From positions 1,046,469 through 1,110,468 of the forward strand of contig JAIBBC010000003.1 of NCBI GenBank assembly GCA_019694875.1: a stretch of 64,000 nucleotides of DNA, written 5' to 3'. Each line of letters begins with the position of its first letter. Positions within the stretch are counted from its first letter, which is position 1. The DNA comes from Cyclobacteriaceae bacterium. GTDB lineage: Bacteria; Bacteroidota; Bacteroidia; Cytophagales; Cyclobacteriaceae. Below the pieces are notes generated by a model. It was given only the letters and a program-made list of their open reading frames with translations. It was not told the DNA's origin and ran no database searches. Both the position numbers and the translations under genes were made by a program. Shown in pieces: positions 18,002 through 27,523 of the stretch.

Positions 18002-20371
18002 ATGTTCAGGAACTACGTCCTTATCACCCTCCGTAACCTGCTGAAAAACAGTGTTTATTCAATCATCAATGTAACCGGTCTCGCGATCGGTATCACCAGC
18101 AGTATTTTAATCCTGCTCTGGGTGTTTGATGAACTGGGCTACGATAAATTCCATCCGAAGGCCGACCGGCTTTATCAGGTTTGGATTAACGCTACGTATG
18201 ATGGCAAGATAAATTCCTGGACCTCTGTTCCGTTGCCAACGTATGAGGCAATGAAGACAGCCGATCCGAACATTGTCAATTCATCTGTTGCCGACTGGGG
18301 TGGTGATCACCTGCTTACCGTAGGTGAAACCCGCATTCGCAAGCGTGGGTTTTTTGTAGGCGAAGAATTCCTGACCATGTTTGAATTCCCGCTCCTGCAG
18401 GGAAATGCCAAGACCGTTTTTAATGAACCCAATTCGATTGTAATCACTGAGTCATTGGCAAAAATGCTTTTCAAAGATCAGGACCCAATCAATCAACTTA
18501 TCCGGATCAATAACGCCACCGATGTAAAGGTTACCGGTGTGCTCAAAGATGTTCCCGGGAATTCATCGTTCGAGTTTGAATTGCTCATGCCCTGGAAACT
18601 TAAAGAGCAAACCGAACAATGGATACGGAACAATAAAGACAATTGGGGCAATTATTCTTTCCAGGTTTTTGTAGAGTTGAATGATGGCAAAAAGGAAGCT
18701 GCCGTTGAAACCGCCATTCACGACATGCTGGCTAAAAACGGTCAAACCGATATCCAACGTGAATTCTTTTTGCATCCGCTTTTGCGCTGGAGATTATACT
18801 CAAGCTTTCAGGATGGCAAGGAAAATGGCGGCATGATCGACTACGTACAAATGTTCTCGGTGATTGCAGTTTTCATTCTCGTGATTGCCTGCATCAACTT
18901 TATGAACCTTGCCACCGCCCGTTCTGAGCGCAGGGCGAAAGAAGTAGGCATCCGGAAAAGTATCGGTTCAAGAAGACACGAACTTGTACTTCAGTTTTTA
19001 GGCGAAGCATTGTTCATTTCATTTTTGGCGTTTGCAATTGGTGTGTTGCTGGCCGAGTTGTTGTTGCCCGCCTACAACAACCTGGTTGATAAACAGCTGG
19101 TCATTCACTACACCACCAAAGAGTTCTGGTTGTTCGGTTTAGGCCTGATTCTCGTTACCGGACTTGTTTCCGGAAGTTACCCAGCATTGTATCTTTCGTC
19201 ATTCCAGGCTGCCCGTGTGCTGAAAGGAAAAATTCAGGTAGGGAAGAGTGCCAGCCTGCCCCGCAAAATTCTCGTTACACTTCAATTCGGATTTTCAATT
19301 CTGTTGATTATTGGAACAATTGTCATGTATCAACAAATCCAGTTGGGCAAGGGGCGCGATCTTGGGTATGATCAGGAAAATCTGATCACCATCGATTACA
19401 CCGATGAGATCGGCAAAAACTATCGCACCATCAAACAGGAACTTTTACAGACGGGTGTTGTGAAGTCGGTGACGCAGTCAAACAGCCCGATTACCGAAAT
19501 CTGGTCGAATAATTTTCTCGGATGGCCAGGCAAGCCCGAAGATCAACGGGTATTGTTTACAACAATCGCAACTGAATATGATTACCTGCAAACCATGGGC
19601 ATTAAAATTCTGGAAGGGCGTGATTTTTCAGAATCTTTCAAAAGCGACACGTCCGCCATTATCATTAACAAGGCAGCACTCGACATCATGCAGTTAAAAG
19701 AACCGATCGGGACGCAGCTCGATTTGTGGGGCGATAAGCGCGAGTTGGTCGGCATTGTTGACAACGTATTGATGGGATCGCCATACCAACCCATCAAACC
19801 GATGTTTATCGTGATGTCGCCCGGATGGGTTAACGCCATGACGCTGCGGCTTGAGAAAACGGAAGACCTTCAGGGCTCGCTCAAAAAAATTGAAGCCGTG
19901 ATGAAAAAATACAATTCCGCGTATCCGTTTGAATATGCATTTGCCGATGTCGAGTTTGGAAAGAAGTTTTCTTCCATCAATATGATCGGTACGCTGGCTA
20001 ATGCTTTTGCCATTCTGGCGATTATCATTACAGGCCTTGGATTGTTCGGACTGGCTGCATTCACTGCAGAACAACGCACAAAAGAGCTCGGCATCCGGAA
20101 AGTAATGGGCGCTTCCGTTACCGGACTGGTGACGATGATTTCAAAAGATTTCTCGCGCCTGGTGATCATTGCATTTGTGTTCTCAGCACCGTTTGCGTGG
20201 TGGATTCTGCACCGGTTTATTGAACGCTATCCATACCGGGTTGAAATCAGCTGGTGGATTTTTCCGCTCACCGGAATGATCGCACTGGTTTTTGCCGTAC
20301 TGATTGTAAGCTCGCAGGCGATGCGCGCTGCCAAAGCAAATCCCGTGAATTCATTACGCAACAACGATTAA
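18002..20371 (+). CDS. ABC transporter permease, FtsX/MacB type (paralogue)
   Basis: A 789-residue permease with the same layout as the 15309 gene. The start at 18002 gives MFRNYVLITLRNLLKNSVYS, the normal opening of the family; a longer frame from 17897 adds 35 residues with no support. The two coupling segments are NFMNLATARSERRAKEVGIR followed by K-S-I-G-S, and GLAAFTAEQRTKELGIRKV followed by M-G-A. MacB-type periplasmic domains fill the regions between membrane helices. No ATPase is encoded alongside. It is followed by a rho-independent terminator and then rpoD. Confidence 0.93.
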   Translation: MFRNYVLITLRNLLKNSVYSIINVTGLAIGITSSILILLWVFDELGYDKFHPKADRLYQVWINATYDGKINSWTSVPLPTYEAMKTADPNIVNSSVADWGGDHLLTVGETRIRKRGFFVGEEFLTMFEFPLLQGNAKTVFNEPNSIVITESLAKMLFKDQDPINQLIRINNATDVKVTGVLKDVPGNSSFEFELLMPWKLKEQTEQWIRNNKDNWGNYSFQVFVELNDGKKEAAVETAIHDMLAKNGQTDIQREFFLHPLLRWRLYSSFQDGKENGGMIDYVQMFSVIAVFILVIACINFMNLATARSERRAKEVGIRKSIGSRRHELVLQFLGEALFISFLAFAIGVLLAELLLPAYNNLVDKQLVIHYTTKEFWLFGLGLILVTGLVSGSYPALYLSSFQAARVLKGKIQVGKSASLPRKILVTLQFGFSILLIIGTIVMYQQIQLGKGRDLGYDQENLITIDYTDEIGKNYRTIKQELLQTGVVKSVTQSNSPITEIWSNNFLGWPGKPEDQRVLFTTIATEYDYLQTMGIKILEGRDFSESFKSDTSAIIINKAALDIMQLKEPIGTQLDLWGDKRELVGIVDNVLMGSPYQPIKPMFIVMSPGWVNAMTLRLEKTEDLQGSLKKIEAVMKKYNSAYPFEYAFADVEFGKKFSSINMIGTLANAFAILAIIITGLGLFGLAAFTAEQRTKELGIRKVMGASVTGLVTMISKDFSRLVIIAFVFSAPFAWWILHRFIERYPYRVEISWWIFPLTGMIALVFAVLIVSSQAMRAAKANPVNSLRNND

Positions 20372-20389
20372 TTGCATCAACCAATATGG

Positions 20390-20419
20390 AAGGGGCGCCC
20401 GAAAGAGCGTCCTTTTTTG
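20390..20419 (+). terminator. rho-independent terminator after the permease gene
   Basis: Stem arms at 20390-20398 and 20407-20415 (AAGGGGCGC against GCGTCCTTT, with one mismatch or bulge) enclose an eight-base loop and run into six T residues. It lies 19 bases past the permease stop codon, before the roughly 210-base upstream region of rpoD. Confidence 0.7.
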
Positions 20420-20632
20420 TTTTGTCGGAATTCAACCGCTGTTCAGCTGTTTTACACATCCTGATAATCGGATAAAAAGCGTACCTTGCAGTTTCAATTC
20501 CTGAATCCTGCTGAAGGCATCTTCTTACGTAAGATCATTCCTCCGATCAGTCTTTATCAATTGAACCATTTACCGTCTGGCGTTGAGTCTGGCGGGGGAT
20601 CATTCAGGCAAAAGCCTGCTTAACACGACAGC

Positions 20633-21496
20633 ATGAGACAATTAAAAATTGTTAAACAGATAACCAACCGCGAGTCGCAATCGCTGGACAAATACCTGCA
20701 GGAAATTGGAAAAGTATCGCTTATTTCGGCCGACATGGAAGTTGAACTGGCAAAACGAATTCGTCAGGGCGATACCGTTGCGCTTGAAAAACTAACGAAA
20801 GCAAATCTTAGATTTGTAGTTTCCGTAGCCAAACAATTTAAAAGCAACAACCTTTCGTTGGGCGACCTTATTAACGAAGGCAATGTAGGACTTATCAAAG
20901 CCGCCATGCGATTTGATGAAACCCGGGGTTTTAAATTTATTTCGTATGCCGTGTGGTGGATTCGTCAATCGATTATGCAGGCGTTGGCTGAACAGTCGCG
21001 GATTGTACGGTTGCCGCTGAACAGGATTGGTTCGGTGAACAAGATGCTCAAAACCTTTTCTGATCTGGAGCAACAATATCAGCGTGAGCCGACGGAAGCT
21101 GAACTTGCCGAAATGATGGACATTCCATTGAAAGAAATGCAGCTTACGTTGCAGCATACCGGCCGGGCCGTTTCGATTGATGCACCTTTTTCAGCCGATG
21201 ACGACAACGGGTTGCTGGATGTTTTGCACAACGTTTCGGAAGAAACGCCTGATTCAGGTTTGATGCAGGATTCGCTGCAACAGGAGGTGGCACGCGTGCT
21301 GGACACATTAAGTAATCGGGAGGCCGATATTCTTTCCGATTATTACGGATTAAATGGTAAACAAGCGATGTCGCTCGAAGAAATCGGATTAAAACATGAT
21401 TTAACACGTGAACGCGTTCGCCAAATCAAGGAAAAGGCTACCGGACAATTGCGAAAGCAGTTCAGAAGCAATGCACTTCGCTCGTTTCTCGGATAA
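20633..21496 (+). CDS. rpoD: RNA polymerase primary sigma factor
   Basis: A 287-residue sigma-70 factor lacking the long N-terminal 1.1 region, the normal size for Bacteroidota primary sigma. Region 1.2 lies at about 12-45, region 2 at 55-122 (including [20 protein letters not shown] and [20 protein letters not shown] for core binding, -10 recognition and melting), region 3 at about 130-205 and region 4 at 225-280 with the -35 helix-turn-helix [20 protein letters not shown]. In this phylum it recognises TTTG and TAnnTTTG-type elements. A small unknown gene starts 15 bases after its stop. Confidence 0.95.
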   Translation: MRQLKIVKQITNRESQSLDKYLQEIGKVSLISADMEVELAKRIRQGDTVALEKLTKANLRFVVSVAKQFKSNNLSLGDLINEGNVGLIKAAMRFDETRGFKFISYAVWWIRQSIMQALAEQSRIVRLPLNRIGSVNKMLKTFSDLEQQYQREPTEAELAEMMDIPLKEMQLTLQHTGRAVSIDAPFSADDDNGLLDVLHNVSEETPDSGLMQDSLQQEVARVLDTLSNREADILSDYYGLNGKQAMSLEEIGLKHDLTRERVRQIKEKATGQLRKQFRSNALRSFLG

Positions 21497-21511
21497 AACT
21501 TAACACCCGTT

Positions 21512-21841
21512 ATGGATAAAACATTTACATCACCCTATTCACCGCTGTGGAACAAGTATCGCCCGGCAATCGTTAAAATGATGATTGAAGCTCCCAACGG
21601 AACCCAAACGTACAGGCTGTTCGCACACGAAGTGAAGGCATTGGATCCGAAAAGCAGAAGTTCAAAATTTACGCTTCGCATTGAAAACAGCAAATCAATC
21701 GTAAACCCGAAGGATTCAGTAATTGCAAGCGACCTGTTTCATGCGCTTACACTTTCCAATCGGGCAAGCGGATTGATGCAGCAACATACCTTTGAGTTCA
21801 CATTGGACCGCGATTTCACGCTTTCGGTATCCATCGTTTAA
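21512..21841 (+). CDS. hypothetical protein next to rpoD
   Basis: A 109-residue cytoplasmic-looking protein with no signal or membrane helix, begun by ATG 15 bases after the rpoD stop. It contains YSPLWNKYRPAIVKMMIEA near the N-terminus and an ordered beta-rich second half (FTLRIENSKSIV, HTFEFTLDRDFTLSVSIV). No family is recognised. The tight spacing to rpoD suggests co-transcription. Composition and codon use look like the neighbours, so I take it as real. Confidence 0.6.
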   Translation: MDKTFTSPYSPLWNKYRPAIVKMMIEAPNGTQTYRLFAHEVKALDPKSRSSKFTLRIENSKSIVNPKDSVIASDLFHALTLSNRASGLMQQHTFEFTLDRDFTLSVSIV

Positions 21842-22054
21842 ACTTTGTGCGTGTTTAAATAGGAAGGCGGCATTATTAAGCGTACCTTTACGCCCGTAAT
21901 TAGTTTTCAAAGAATTCGTAGCGGTTTCTGCCGCATTTTTCATCATTCCATACGCCTCGTTCCGACCGGAACAAAATCGAATAGAATTTCATGATCTGCC
22001 GGATTTGCTGAATGCAACATTGCGAATCATTATAATTTATTAACAAATAACACA
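21842..22054 (+). promoter_or_regulatory. long leader upstream of the cold-shock gene
   Basis: About 210 bases without a gene. A promoter-like TACCTTTA (21883-21890) resembles the Bacteroidota -7 element, but I see no well-spaced TTTG upstream. If transcription starts just after it, the cold-shock message would have a 5' leader of roughly 160 bases, as is typical of cold-shock genes whose leader responds to temperature. This is an inference. Confidence 0.3.
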
Positions 22055-22246
22055 ATGCAAGGAACAGTAAAGTTTTTCAATGAAACCAAAGGTTTTGGAT
22101 TCATTAAGTCTGCCGAATCAGGCGAAGAAGTATTTGTACACGTATCGGGCCTCATCGATGATATCCGTGAGAACGATCAGGTTGAATACGAAGTTGAGCG
22201 CGGCAAAAAGGGAATGAACGCGGTTCGCGTTAAATTAGTAGACTAA
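22055..22246 (+). CDS. cold-shock protein, CspA family
   Basis: A 63-residue single cold-shock domain protein, a five-stranded RNA/DNA-binding beta barrel acting as an RNA chaperone in the cytoplasm. RNP1 is in KGFGFIKS and RNP2 in EVFVHVSGL, both intact, with the starting segment QGTVKFFNETKGFGFI. Length is normal for the family. It converges on a second cold-shock-domain gene, with a shared terminator between. Confidence 0.95.
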   Translation: MQGTVKFFNETKGFGFIKSAESGEEVFVHVSGLIDDIRENDQVEYEVERGKKGMNAVRVKLVD

Positions 22247-22272
22247 TTTCTTACCGAATGATAGTTGAAGGG

Positions 22273-22305
22273 AATCCTGACAGAAAATCGTCAGGATTTT
22301 TTTAT
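22273..22305. terminator. bidirectional terminator between two cold-shock-domain genes
   Basis: Perfect nine-base stem AATCCTGAC (22273-22281) / GTCAGGATT (22290-22298) with an eight-base loop, followed on the plus strand by a run of seven Ts. The minus strand has a weaker A/T tail. It closes the 22055 gene, and its T-run reaches the stop codon of the opposing gene. Confidence 0.8.
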
Positions 22306-22751
22306 TTAATGACCTTTACGTCCCTCGCCTGAAGCCCTTTCGGGCCACGCTCGGTTTCAAACGACACAACATCGTTTTCCTTGATAACCGTTTTGAGCCC
22401 ATTTACATGAACAAACACGCGTTCACCGCTCTCGGAGTCGATAATAAACCCGAACCCTTTTGACGTATCGAAAAAGGAAACTTTGCCCTTGCGAACGGTA
22501 ACTACTGCCCCGCCTTCGTTGCGTGAGCCGGTAACAATATCATTTACATTGATGTTCCTTTTCTTGAGCGGATCGGGTGGTGTTGATGAAATATTTCCGT
22601 CTTCATCAACGTATGCCATCATATCGTCCAGGCTTTGTCCCGATTTGGCATTTGCTTTTCGGTCTTGCTTGCGTTGCTCTTTCTCTTTCTTCTTTTGAGC
22701 GCGCTTTTTTTCTAATTCCTTTTTGTTGAACGTTTCCTGAGGTCTGGCCAT
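22302..22751 (-). CDS. cold-shock-domain protein with basic N-terminal extension
   Basis: A 149-residue protein. Residues 1-45 are extremely rich in Lys, Glu, Arg and Gln (KKELEKKRAQKKKEKEQRKQ), probably a charged helix. Residues about 46-75 are a linker, and residues 85-149 are a cold-shock domain (GKVSFFDTSKGFGFIIDSES, then RVFVHVNGL). It probably binds RNA and may be a ribosome- or RNA-degradation-associated factor; this basic-tail CSD form is common in Bacteroidota. A -7-like element lies upstream. Convergent with the simple CspA-type gene. Confidence 0.9.
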   Translation of the reverse strand: MARPQETFNKKELEKKRAQKKKEKEQRKQDRKANAKSGQSLDDMMAYVDEDGNISSTPPDPLKKRNINVNDIVTGSRNEGGAVVTVRKGKVSFFDTSKGFGFIIDSESGERVFVHVNGLKTVIKENDVVSFETERGPKGLQARDVKVIK

Positions 22752-22824
22752 TAATGTGAGTTTTGTGAAATTAAAACCTGGTGAATGGAGAAGGCTGCAG
22801 CACCTGGTTCAAACAGAAGGTTTG

Positions 22825-22832
22825 CAAAAGTA
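22825..22832 (-). promoter_or_regulatory. candidate -7 promoter element of the CSD gene
   Basis: On the minus strand this reads TACTTTTG, an exact match to the Bacteroidota -7 consensus TAnnTTTG, about 75 bases upstream of the start at 22751. No well-spaced TTTG was found for the -33 element, so the call is tentative. Confidence 0.4.
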
Positions 22833-22889
22833 ATCAATAACAGGAACGTTATCGTGCTTTTCGAAGAATAAAGTAAGGAATGCACAATT

Positions 22890-23954
22890 TTAGAGCTGAT
22901 ACAAAACAGCGTTGATGTTCATTCCCGCTCCAACGGAAGCAAAAATGATGATATCTCCTTTATCTATGTCGTATCCCGGCATCTTTCCTTTTACAATCAA
23001 ATCCAGCAATGTGGGAAGCGTTGCCACGGAACTATTTCCCAGCCAGCGAATGGTCATCGGCATAATGTTCTCCGGAATGTCATGAATGCCGTATAACTTA
23101 AACAACCTTTCAACAATGGCTGTATCCATTTTATCGTTCGCCTGGTGAATTAAAATTCGTTTAACATCTGCCGGAAATTTACCGGCTTTATCCAGCACGG
23201 TTTTTACAACCAGTGGAACATGGTTCAGTGCAAACTCGTAAACTCTGCGCCCGTTCATTTTCAAATACAAGTTGGCCTTGTTATCTGCAAAGGGTGACGA
23301 GGACGGTCCCATCTGAAGAAGTTCCGTAAGGCCGTAAGCGTGAGTTTGTGTTTTCCATGCGATCATTCCGGCATCCCCTTCCCTTCCTTCCACTACAACT
23401 GCACCACTGCCATCACTATAAATCATGGAATCTTTATCGTGCGGATCCAGTACACGCGATAAGGTTTCGGTCCCGATAACCAGGCAGCGTTTTGCCTCAC
23501 CGCTCCTGATAAAAATATTCGCCTGGATCAATCCTTCCAGCCAGCCCGGACAACCGAACGGAATGTCATACGCTACGCAGTCGGGATTGGAAATTTTGAG
23601 CGCGGCTTTTATTCGCGATGCAAGTGCGGGCACCAGGCTTAAACGGTTGGTATCCGCAGCAACATCGCCAAAATTATGAGCAACAATAATATAGTCGAGT
23701 GTTTCTCGATCAATGTCTGCATCGGTAATGGCCGCTTCAGCAGCAATTGCACCCAGATCAGAAGCGGCCTGATCCGTACGGGCATACCGTCTTTCTTCAA
23801 TTCCGGTAATGGTTTGAAATTTTTCGATAACACCGGCCATGTTCTTGAAATTCTTCTCCCCGTCTTTTTCGAAAAAAACGTGATCGCTGAAAGCGCTGTT
23901 GGGTACTTTAATCTCAGGAATGCAACTACCGGTTCCAATAATGACAGACCGCAT
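22890..23954 (-). CDS. beta-ketoacyl-ACP synthase III-like enzyme (FabH family)
   Basis: A 354-residue thiolase-fold ketosynthase. The full catalytic triad is present: Cys135 in D-I-P-F-G-C-P-G-W, His270 in ILIHQAND and Asn307 in WLGNSSVATL. Family members condense acyl-CoA starters with malonyl-ACP, initiating fatty-acid or specialised-lipid synthesis. The surroundings of the Cys differ from housekeeping FabH (usually A-C-x-G-F), which suggests a paralogue with its own starter preference. No other fatty-acid genes are adjacent, so its pathway is open. Confidence 0.88.
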   Translation of the reverse strand: MRSVIIGTGSCIPEIKVPNSAFSDHVFFEKDGEKNFKNMAGVIEKFQTITGIEERRYARTDQAASDLGAIAAEAAITDADIDRETLDYIIVAHNFGDVAADTNRLSLVPALASRIKAALKISNPDCVAYDIPFGCPGWLEGLIQANIFIRSGEAKRCLVIGTETLSRVLDPHDKDSMIYSDGSGAVVVEGREGDAGMIAWKTQTHAYGLTELLQMGPSSSPFADNKANLYLKMNGRRVYEFALNHVPLVVKTVLDKAGKFPADVKRILIHQANDKMDTAIVERLFKLYGIHDIPENIMPMTIRWLGNSSVATLPTLLDLIVKGKMPGYDIDKGDIIIFASVGAGMNINAVLYQL

Positions 23955-24109
23955 GAAATAATAATTTACGTCAGACAGGTAAACAATGGTCCAACATGGA
24001 TAGGGATCATGCTGTAAATTCTCGCAGGAATGAATTTAAACTGTCTGGGAGTCGAAATCCTCTAGGAAAATGTATCTAAAAATAGGTAAAATTTACCAGC
24101 CGGTTGACA

Positions 24110-26593
24110 TTATTGGCTTCTGCGTTTCACACCGCGCACGGCTTCCGCAGTCCAGGGATCTTCAGGCCAATGATGTTTCGGATAGCGCATGCGAAGCTCC
24201 TTTCGAACCTCGTGATACGTTGAATGCCAGAAGCTGCTCAAATCCTGCGTAACCTGAACCGGTTTGTAGCCGGGCGACAATAAGTGCAGTAACACTTTCG
24301 TGCGGCCTTCATTCACTACAGGAGTTTCCGGCAGGCCGAACATTTCCTGCAACCTAACTTCCATAATGGGCGGTCCGCCATCCTGAAAATATTGAACGGC
24401 AATTTGCGACCCGCTGGGAACCTGAAGCTTTGTTGGCGCAAGCCTATCCAGCAACTGTTGCTGCTCCCACGGCAAAATCGAATCAAGCATTGGCTGAACA
24501 TCCAGTCGTTGCAGATCTGAACGTTTGGTAGCCGAACCCAGAAAAGGCGCAAGCCACGATTCAGCGGTTTGCAGCAATATCACATCGCTCACGTCAGGCC
24601 ACGATTCCTGCCCGCGCCACAACCGGAGACTGAGCACGCGTGCCTGCCATTGCGAATTTGTTTCCGACCAGTTGAGCAACTTCAAACCTTCCTCACGAAG
24701 TGCCTCGCAAAGAATTTTTACACGCAATTCATCTGAAACTTTCTGAAGTTGTCTGGTTGCAACTACCACACTTCCGATGCGGCTTTCCGCCTGAGCCACA
24801 ATTGCTCCACGTTCCGCATCCCACCTGACAACTTCCTGTTCCGTTGCATGCGTGAGCAGATAGTTTTTGTTTACAGGCGCAGCCAGGAAAATCTTGCCTT
24901 CTTTTGTTCCGGCATCAAGATCAGCAATCGCCAGCCACTCTTCCCGCATCAGCGGGTCGTGCTGCGGCAATAACGCTGTTCTTCCGTTTGCGAGCTTATA
25001 GCGTAATCCTTGTTTCTCCTGCTGCCAGGCGATGCGTTCCGGGTACGCTTCCACAATCAATTGACCAACTTCGTCATCAATGGGAGCCGTGTTGTCAACC
25101 TGTATGTTGAATAACTTTCGCCATGCGAATGCCAGGCGTTCGATCCGTTCAAGTACCGATCGTTCCGCGTTCACGCGGTCTCCTGCACGCCATTTCCGTA
25201 ATACTTCAATGCGTAAACTCAGATCACTCCCGCTTTCACGCGGAAGCGGGTCCCGTTCCTCAAGTATGGCAGCCACATCCGCAGCAAGCGCCTTATCCTG
25301 TGTCGACAACAGCATGTGTGCGATCCGCGGATGCGTAGGCAGCTTCAACATTTCTCTGCCGCGGGTGGTTATTTTATTGTCAGCAAGCGCCTCCAGTTCA
25401 TGCAACAGTTCTTTCGCCTGGTTAATCGCACCTGCCGGTGGCTTCGTTATCCAGTCAAGTTGTTCGGGGTCATCGATGCCCCACTGCGCAAGTTCCAGCA
25501 CAAGCGTTGTAAGATCAGCTTCGAGGATTTCCGGTTTGCGTGCAGGCTGAAGATTTCTTTCTTCGGCAGGTGACCATAAACGATAACATATTCCCGGTCC
25601 TAAGCGTCCTGCACGACCCGCACGCTGATCGGCTGCATCTTTTGTAATACGAATGGTTTCAAGCCGTGTGAGTCCGCTGCGCGGATCGAATCGCGGTACC
25701 CGTGCATAACCACAGTCGATAACCGTTGTGATGCCCTCAATGGTTAAGGACGTCTCTGCAATGGAAGTTGCAAGAACAATTTTCCGGCCGCCATTCTTAT
25801 CCGGAAGGATAGCTTCCTGTTGTTTCTTGAAAGGCAGATCACCATACAATGGTGCGATCAATGCCGGAACATTTGCTTCGGCAAGTAGCTGCTCGACTCT
25901 GTTAATCTCGCCCGCGCCCGGAAGAAACACCAGCATATCGCCCGACTGATCGCGAAGCGCCTTCATAATGATGGCAGTAACAGCTGATGCAAGGTGCGTG
26001 TCTTTATCAACGGGTGTGTGAATCATGTTTACCGGGTACTGTCGCCCGGAACTGGTAAGCACAGGCGCTTTCAATTTCTCAGAGAGGATTTCACTTTCCA
26101 GTGTTGCTGACATAACTAATACACGCAGGTCGCTTCTGAGAACGCTTTGAACCTGCACAGTCAACGCAAGGGCCAAATCGGCCTGCAGACTTCGTTCATG
26201 AAATTCATCAAAGATCACCATGGCCACGCCTTCCAGCGCATTGTCGGACTGGATCATGCGTGTAAGAATGCCCTCCGTTACAACTTCAATTCTTGTTTTC
26301 GCACTGATTTTATTTTCGAAACGCACGCGGTAACCGATGGTTTGTCCCGCTTCTTCATCCAGCAGACTGGCCATGCGCATGGCAACCGAGCGCGCAGCAA
26401 GCCTTCGTGGTTCGAGCATGATAATCTTCTTGTCGTGTAGCCACGGTTCATGCAAGAGCTCCAGTGGCAGGATGGTACTCTTTCCCGCACCGGGCGGAGC
26501 CTGAAGAATTACTGTTGTTTGGTTTGACAGCTTTTCCTTAAGCGCGGGAATGATATCGAGAACAGGATAACTCAAATTACTCAATTGTAACAT
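24110..26593 (-). CDS. hrpB: ATP-dependent helicase HrpB
   Basis: An 827-residue DEAH-type helicase of the HrpB subgroup. Seen: Walker A A-P-P-G-A-G-K-S-T (32-40), Walker B D-E-F-H (129-132, the same letters as the HrpB form I know), M-S-A-T motif III, R-x-G-R-A-G-R motif VI (Q-R-A-G-R-A-G-R), then HA2 and the HrpB C-terminal domain ending in YPKHHWPEDP. It unwinds RNA in vitro in other species; in vivo role is uncertain. The start at 26593 (MLQLSNLSYPVLD) overlaps the end of the upstream gene by 17 bases, indicating an operon. Confidence 0.93.
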   Translation of the reverse strand: MLQLSNLSYPVLDIIPALKEKLSNQTTVILQAPPGAGKSTILPLELLHEPWLHDKKIIMLEPRRLAARSVAMRMASLLDEEAGQTIGYRVRFENKISAKTRIEVVTEGILTRMIQSDNALEGVAMVIFDEFHERSLQADLALALTVQVQSVLRSDLRVLVMSATLESEILSEKLKAPVLTSSGRQYPVNMIHTPVDKDTHLASAVTAIIMKALRDQSGDMLVFLPGAGEINRVEQLLAEANVPALIAPLYGDLPFKKQQEAILPDKNGGRKIVLATSIAETSLTIEGITTVIDCGYARVPRFDPRSGLTRLETIRITKDAADQRAGRAGRLGPGICYRLWSPAEERNLQPARKPEILEADLTTLVLELAQWGIDDPEQLDWITKPPAGAINQAKELLHELEALADNKITTRGREMLKLPTHPRIAHMLLSTQDKALAADVAAILEERDPLPRESGSDLSLRIEVLRKWRAGDRVNAERSVLERIERLAFAWRKLFNIQVDNTAPIDDEVGQLIVEAYPERIAWQQEKQGLRYKLANGRTALLPQHDPLMREEWLAIADLDAGTKEGKIFLAAPVNKNYLLTHATEQEVVRWDAERGAIVAQAESRIGSVVVATRQLQKVSDELRVKILCEALREEGLKLLNWSETNSQWQARVLSLRLWRGQESWPDVSDVILLQTAESWLAPFLGSATKRSDLQRLDVQPMLDSILPWEQQQLLDRLAPTKLQVPSGSQIAVQYFQDGGPPIMEVRLQEMFGLPETPVVNEGRTKVLLHLLSPGYKPVQVTQDLSSFWHSTYHEVRKELRMRYPKHHWPEDPWTAEAVRGVKRRSQ

Positions 26594-26981
26594 GATACAC
26601 GTCCTGCTCGTTGCGCCTAATTCCGGAAACAAAAAAACCTCCCGCTTGCGGAATGTCTTCTACCAGATCAAAGACCTTACAGTCTTTTGGCAATGCCGAG
26701 AAGATCAGTAAGAAAGTATACAACTGTCTGCCGGGAATGTGCGTCCAAACCGGGGCATAAGAAATATTTTCAGCGTGAACCAGTTTTGCACGCGAGCTCG
26801 AGGTGCGATCTATCAAAAACGTGGATTGCCAGATGCGGATAAACATTTCATCATACGGGTTGTGATAGTGACAATGAACATATACGTATGAATCGGTAAG
26901 TGAATTTGGGTCGATCGAGGACAGCACATCTGTACTCACCTCGGGTTTAACGGCCGGTATGTCTTTGGTTATCGTTCCCAT
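26577..26981 (-). CDS. hypothetical protein in the hrpB operon
   Basis: A 134-residue protein without signal or membrane helix. Segments such as YVYVHCHYHNPYDEMFIRIW, THIPGRQLYTFLLIF and VFDLVEDIPQAGGFFVSGIR indicate a mixed alpha/beta fold; no family is recognised. Its start overlaps the stop of the upstream YdeI-like gene by one base (TGATG arrangement), and its own end overlaps the hrpB start. The three genes therefore probably form one operon. Function unknown. Confidence 0.75.
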   Translation of the reverse strand: MGTITKDIPAVKPEVSTDVLSSIDPNSLTDSYVYVHCHYHNPYDEMFIRIWQSTFLIDRTSSSRAKLVHAENISYAPVWTHIPGRQLYTFLLIFSALPKDCKVFDLVEDIPQAGGFFVSGIRRNEQDVYHVTIE

Positions 26982-27466
26982 CAGTCTTTCATTCGTTTGT
27001 CGTAAGCGCCCGATTTGACTTTGTTGATCAGAAACAATGCACGCTCGATGCGTACGTCTACGTTTTTTGAACTATTGATATAATGTACCAGACTTCGTTG
27101 CAGTCCAACGGTCAGTTTGTTCCACTTTTTTGCACCTTCATCGTCCTGCGCCAGCACGGCTTCCATCTCTTCCGGTAGTTCGAGTTTGTCCGGGTCCACC
27201 ACCGAAAAACTCACCTTCACCTTGTCGCCCGACTTTACGCCTGCTGATTTTCGCATCGCCTGACTCACGCTCAGGTATTTTGGTCCGTTCTTTTTTGATT
27301 GTATCGCGAGGTTGAATGGAGCGCTGTTTAGCTTTCCTTCCACCCGTACCCTGCCGGTTGGGAGCTTTTTTATTACGTCTGCCGGTATTTCAACTACGGT
27401 TGATACCAGCATATCCTTGTATTCGGTCAGGCGTGTCTCGAATGTGAAGCTTTGTTTTTTTGCCAT
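26981..27466 (-). CDS. YdeI/OmpD-associated family protein (DUF1905-like)
   Basis: A 161-residue cytoplasmic protein combining a DUF1905 domain (residues about 5-85; SVSQAMRKSAGVKSGDKVKV is typical of the central part) and a YdeI-type helical C-terminus (LVHYINSSKNVDVRIERALF with a final KSGAYDKRMKD). The biochemical role of this family is not known. The start at 27466 is preferred over one 24 bases upstream. First gene of the operon ending in hrpB; divergent from the MaoC gene. Confidence 0.82.
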   Translation of the reverse strand: MAKKQSFTFETRLTEYKDMLVSTVVEIPADVIKKLPTGRVRVEGKLNSAPFNLAIQSKKNGPKYLSVSQAMRKSAGVKSGDKVKVSFSVVDPDKLELPEEMEAVLAQDDEGAKKWNKLTVGLQRSLVHYINSSKNVDVRIERALFLINKVKSGAYDKRMKD

Positions 27467-27523
27467 TGCCGGGAATCCTATCCATTTCAAATTTCACTAT
27501 TTTAGTGCAAACCCAGAACCCCC

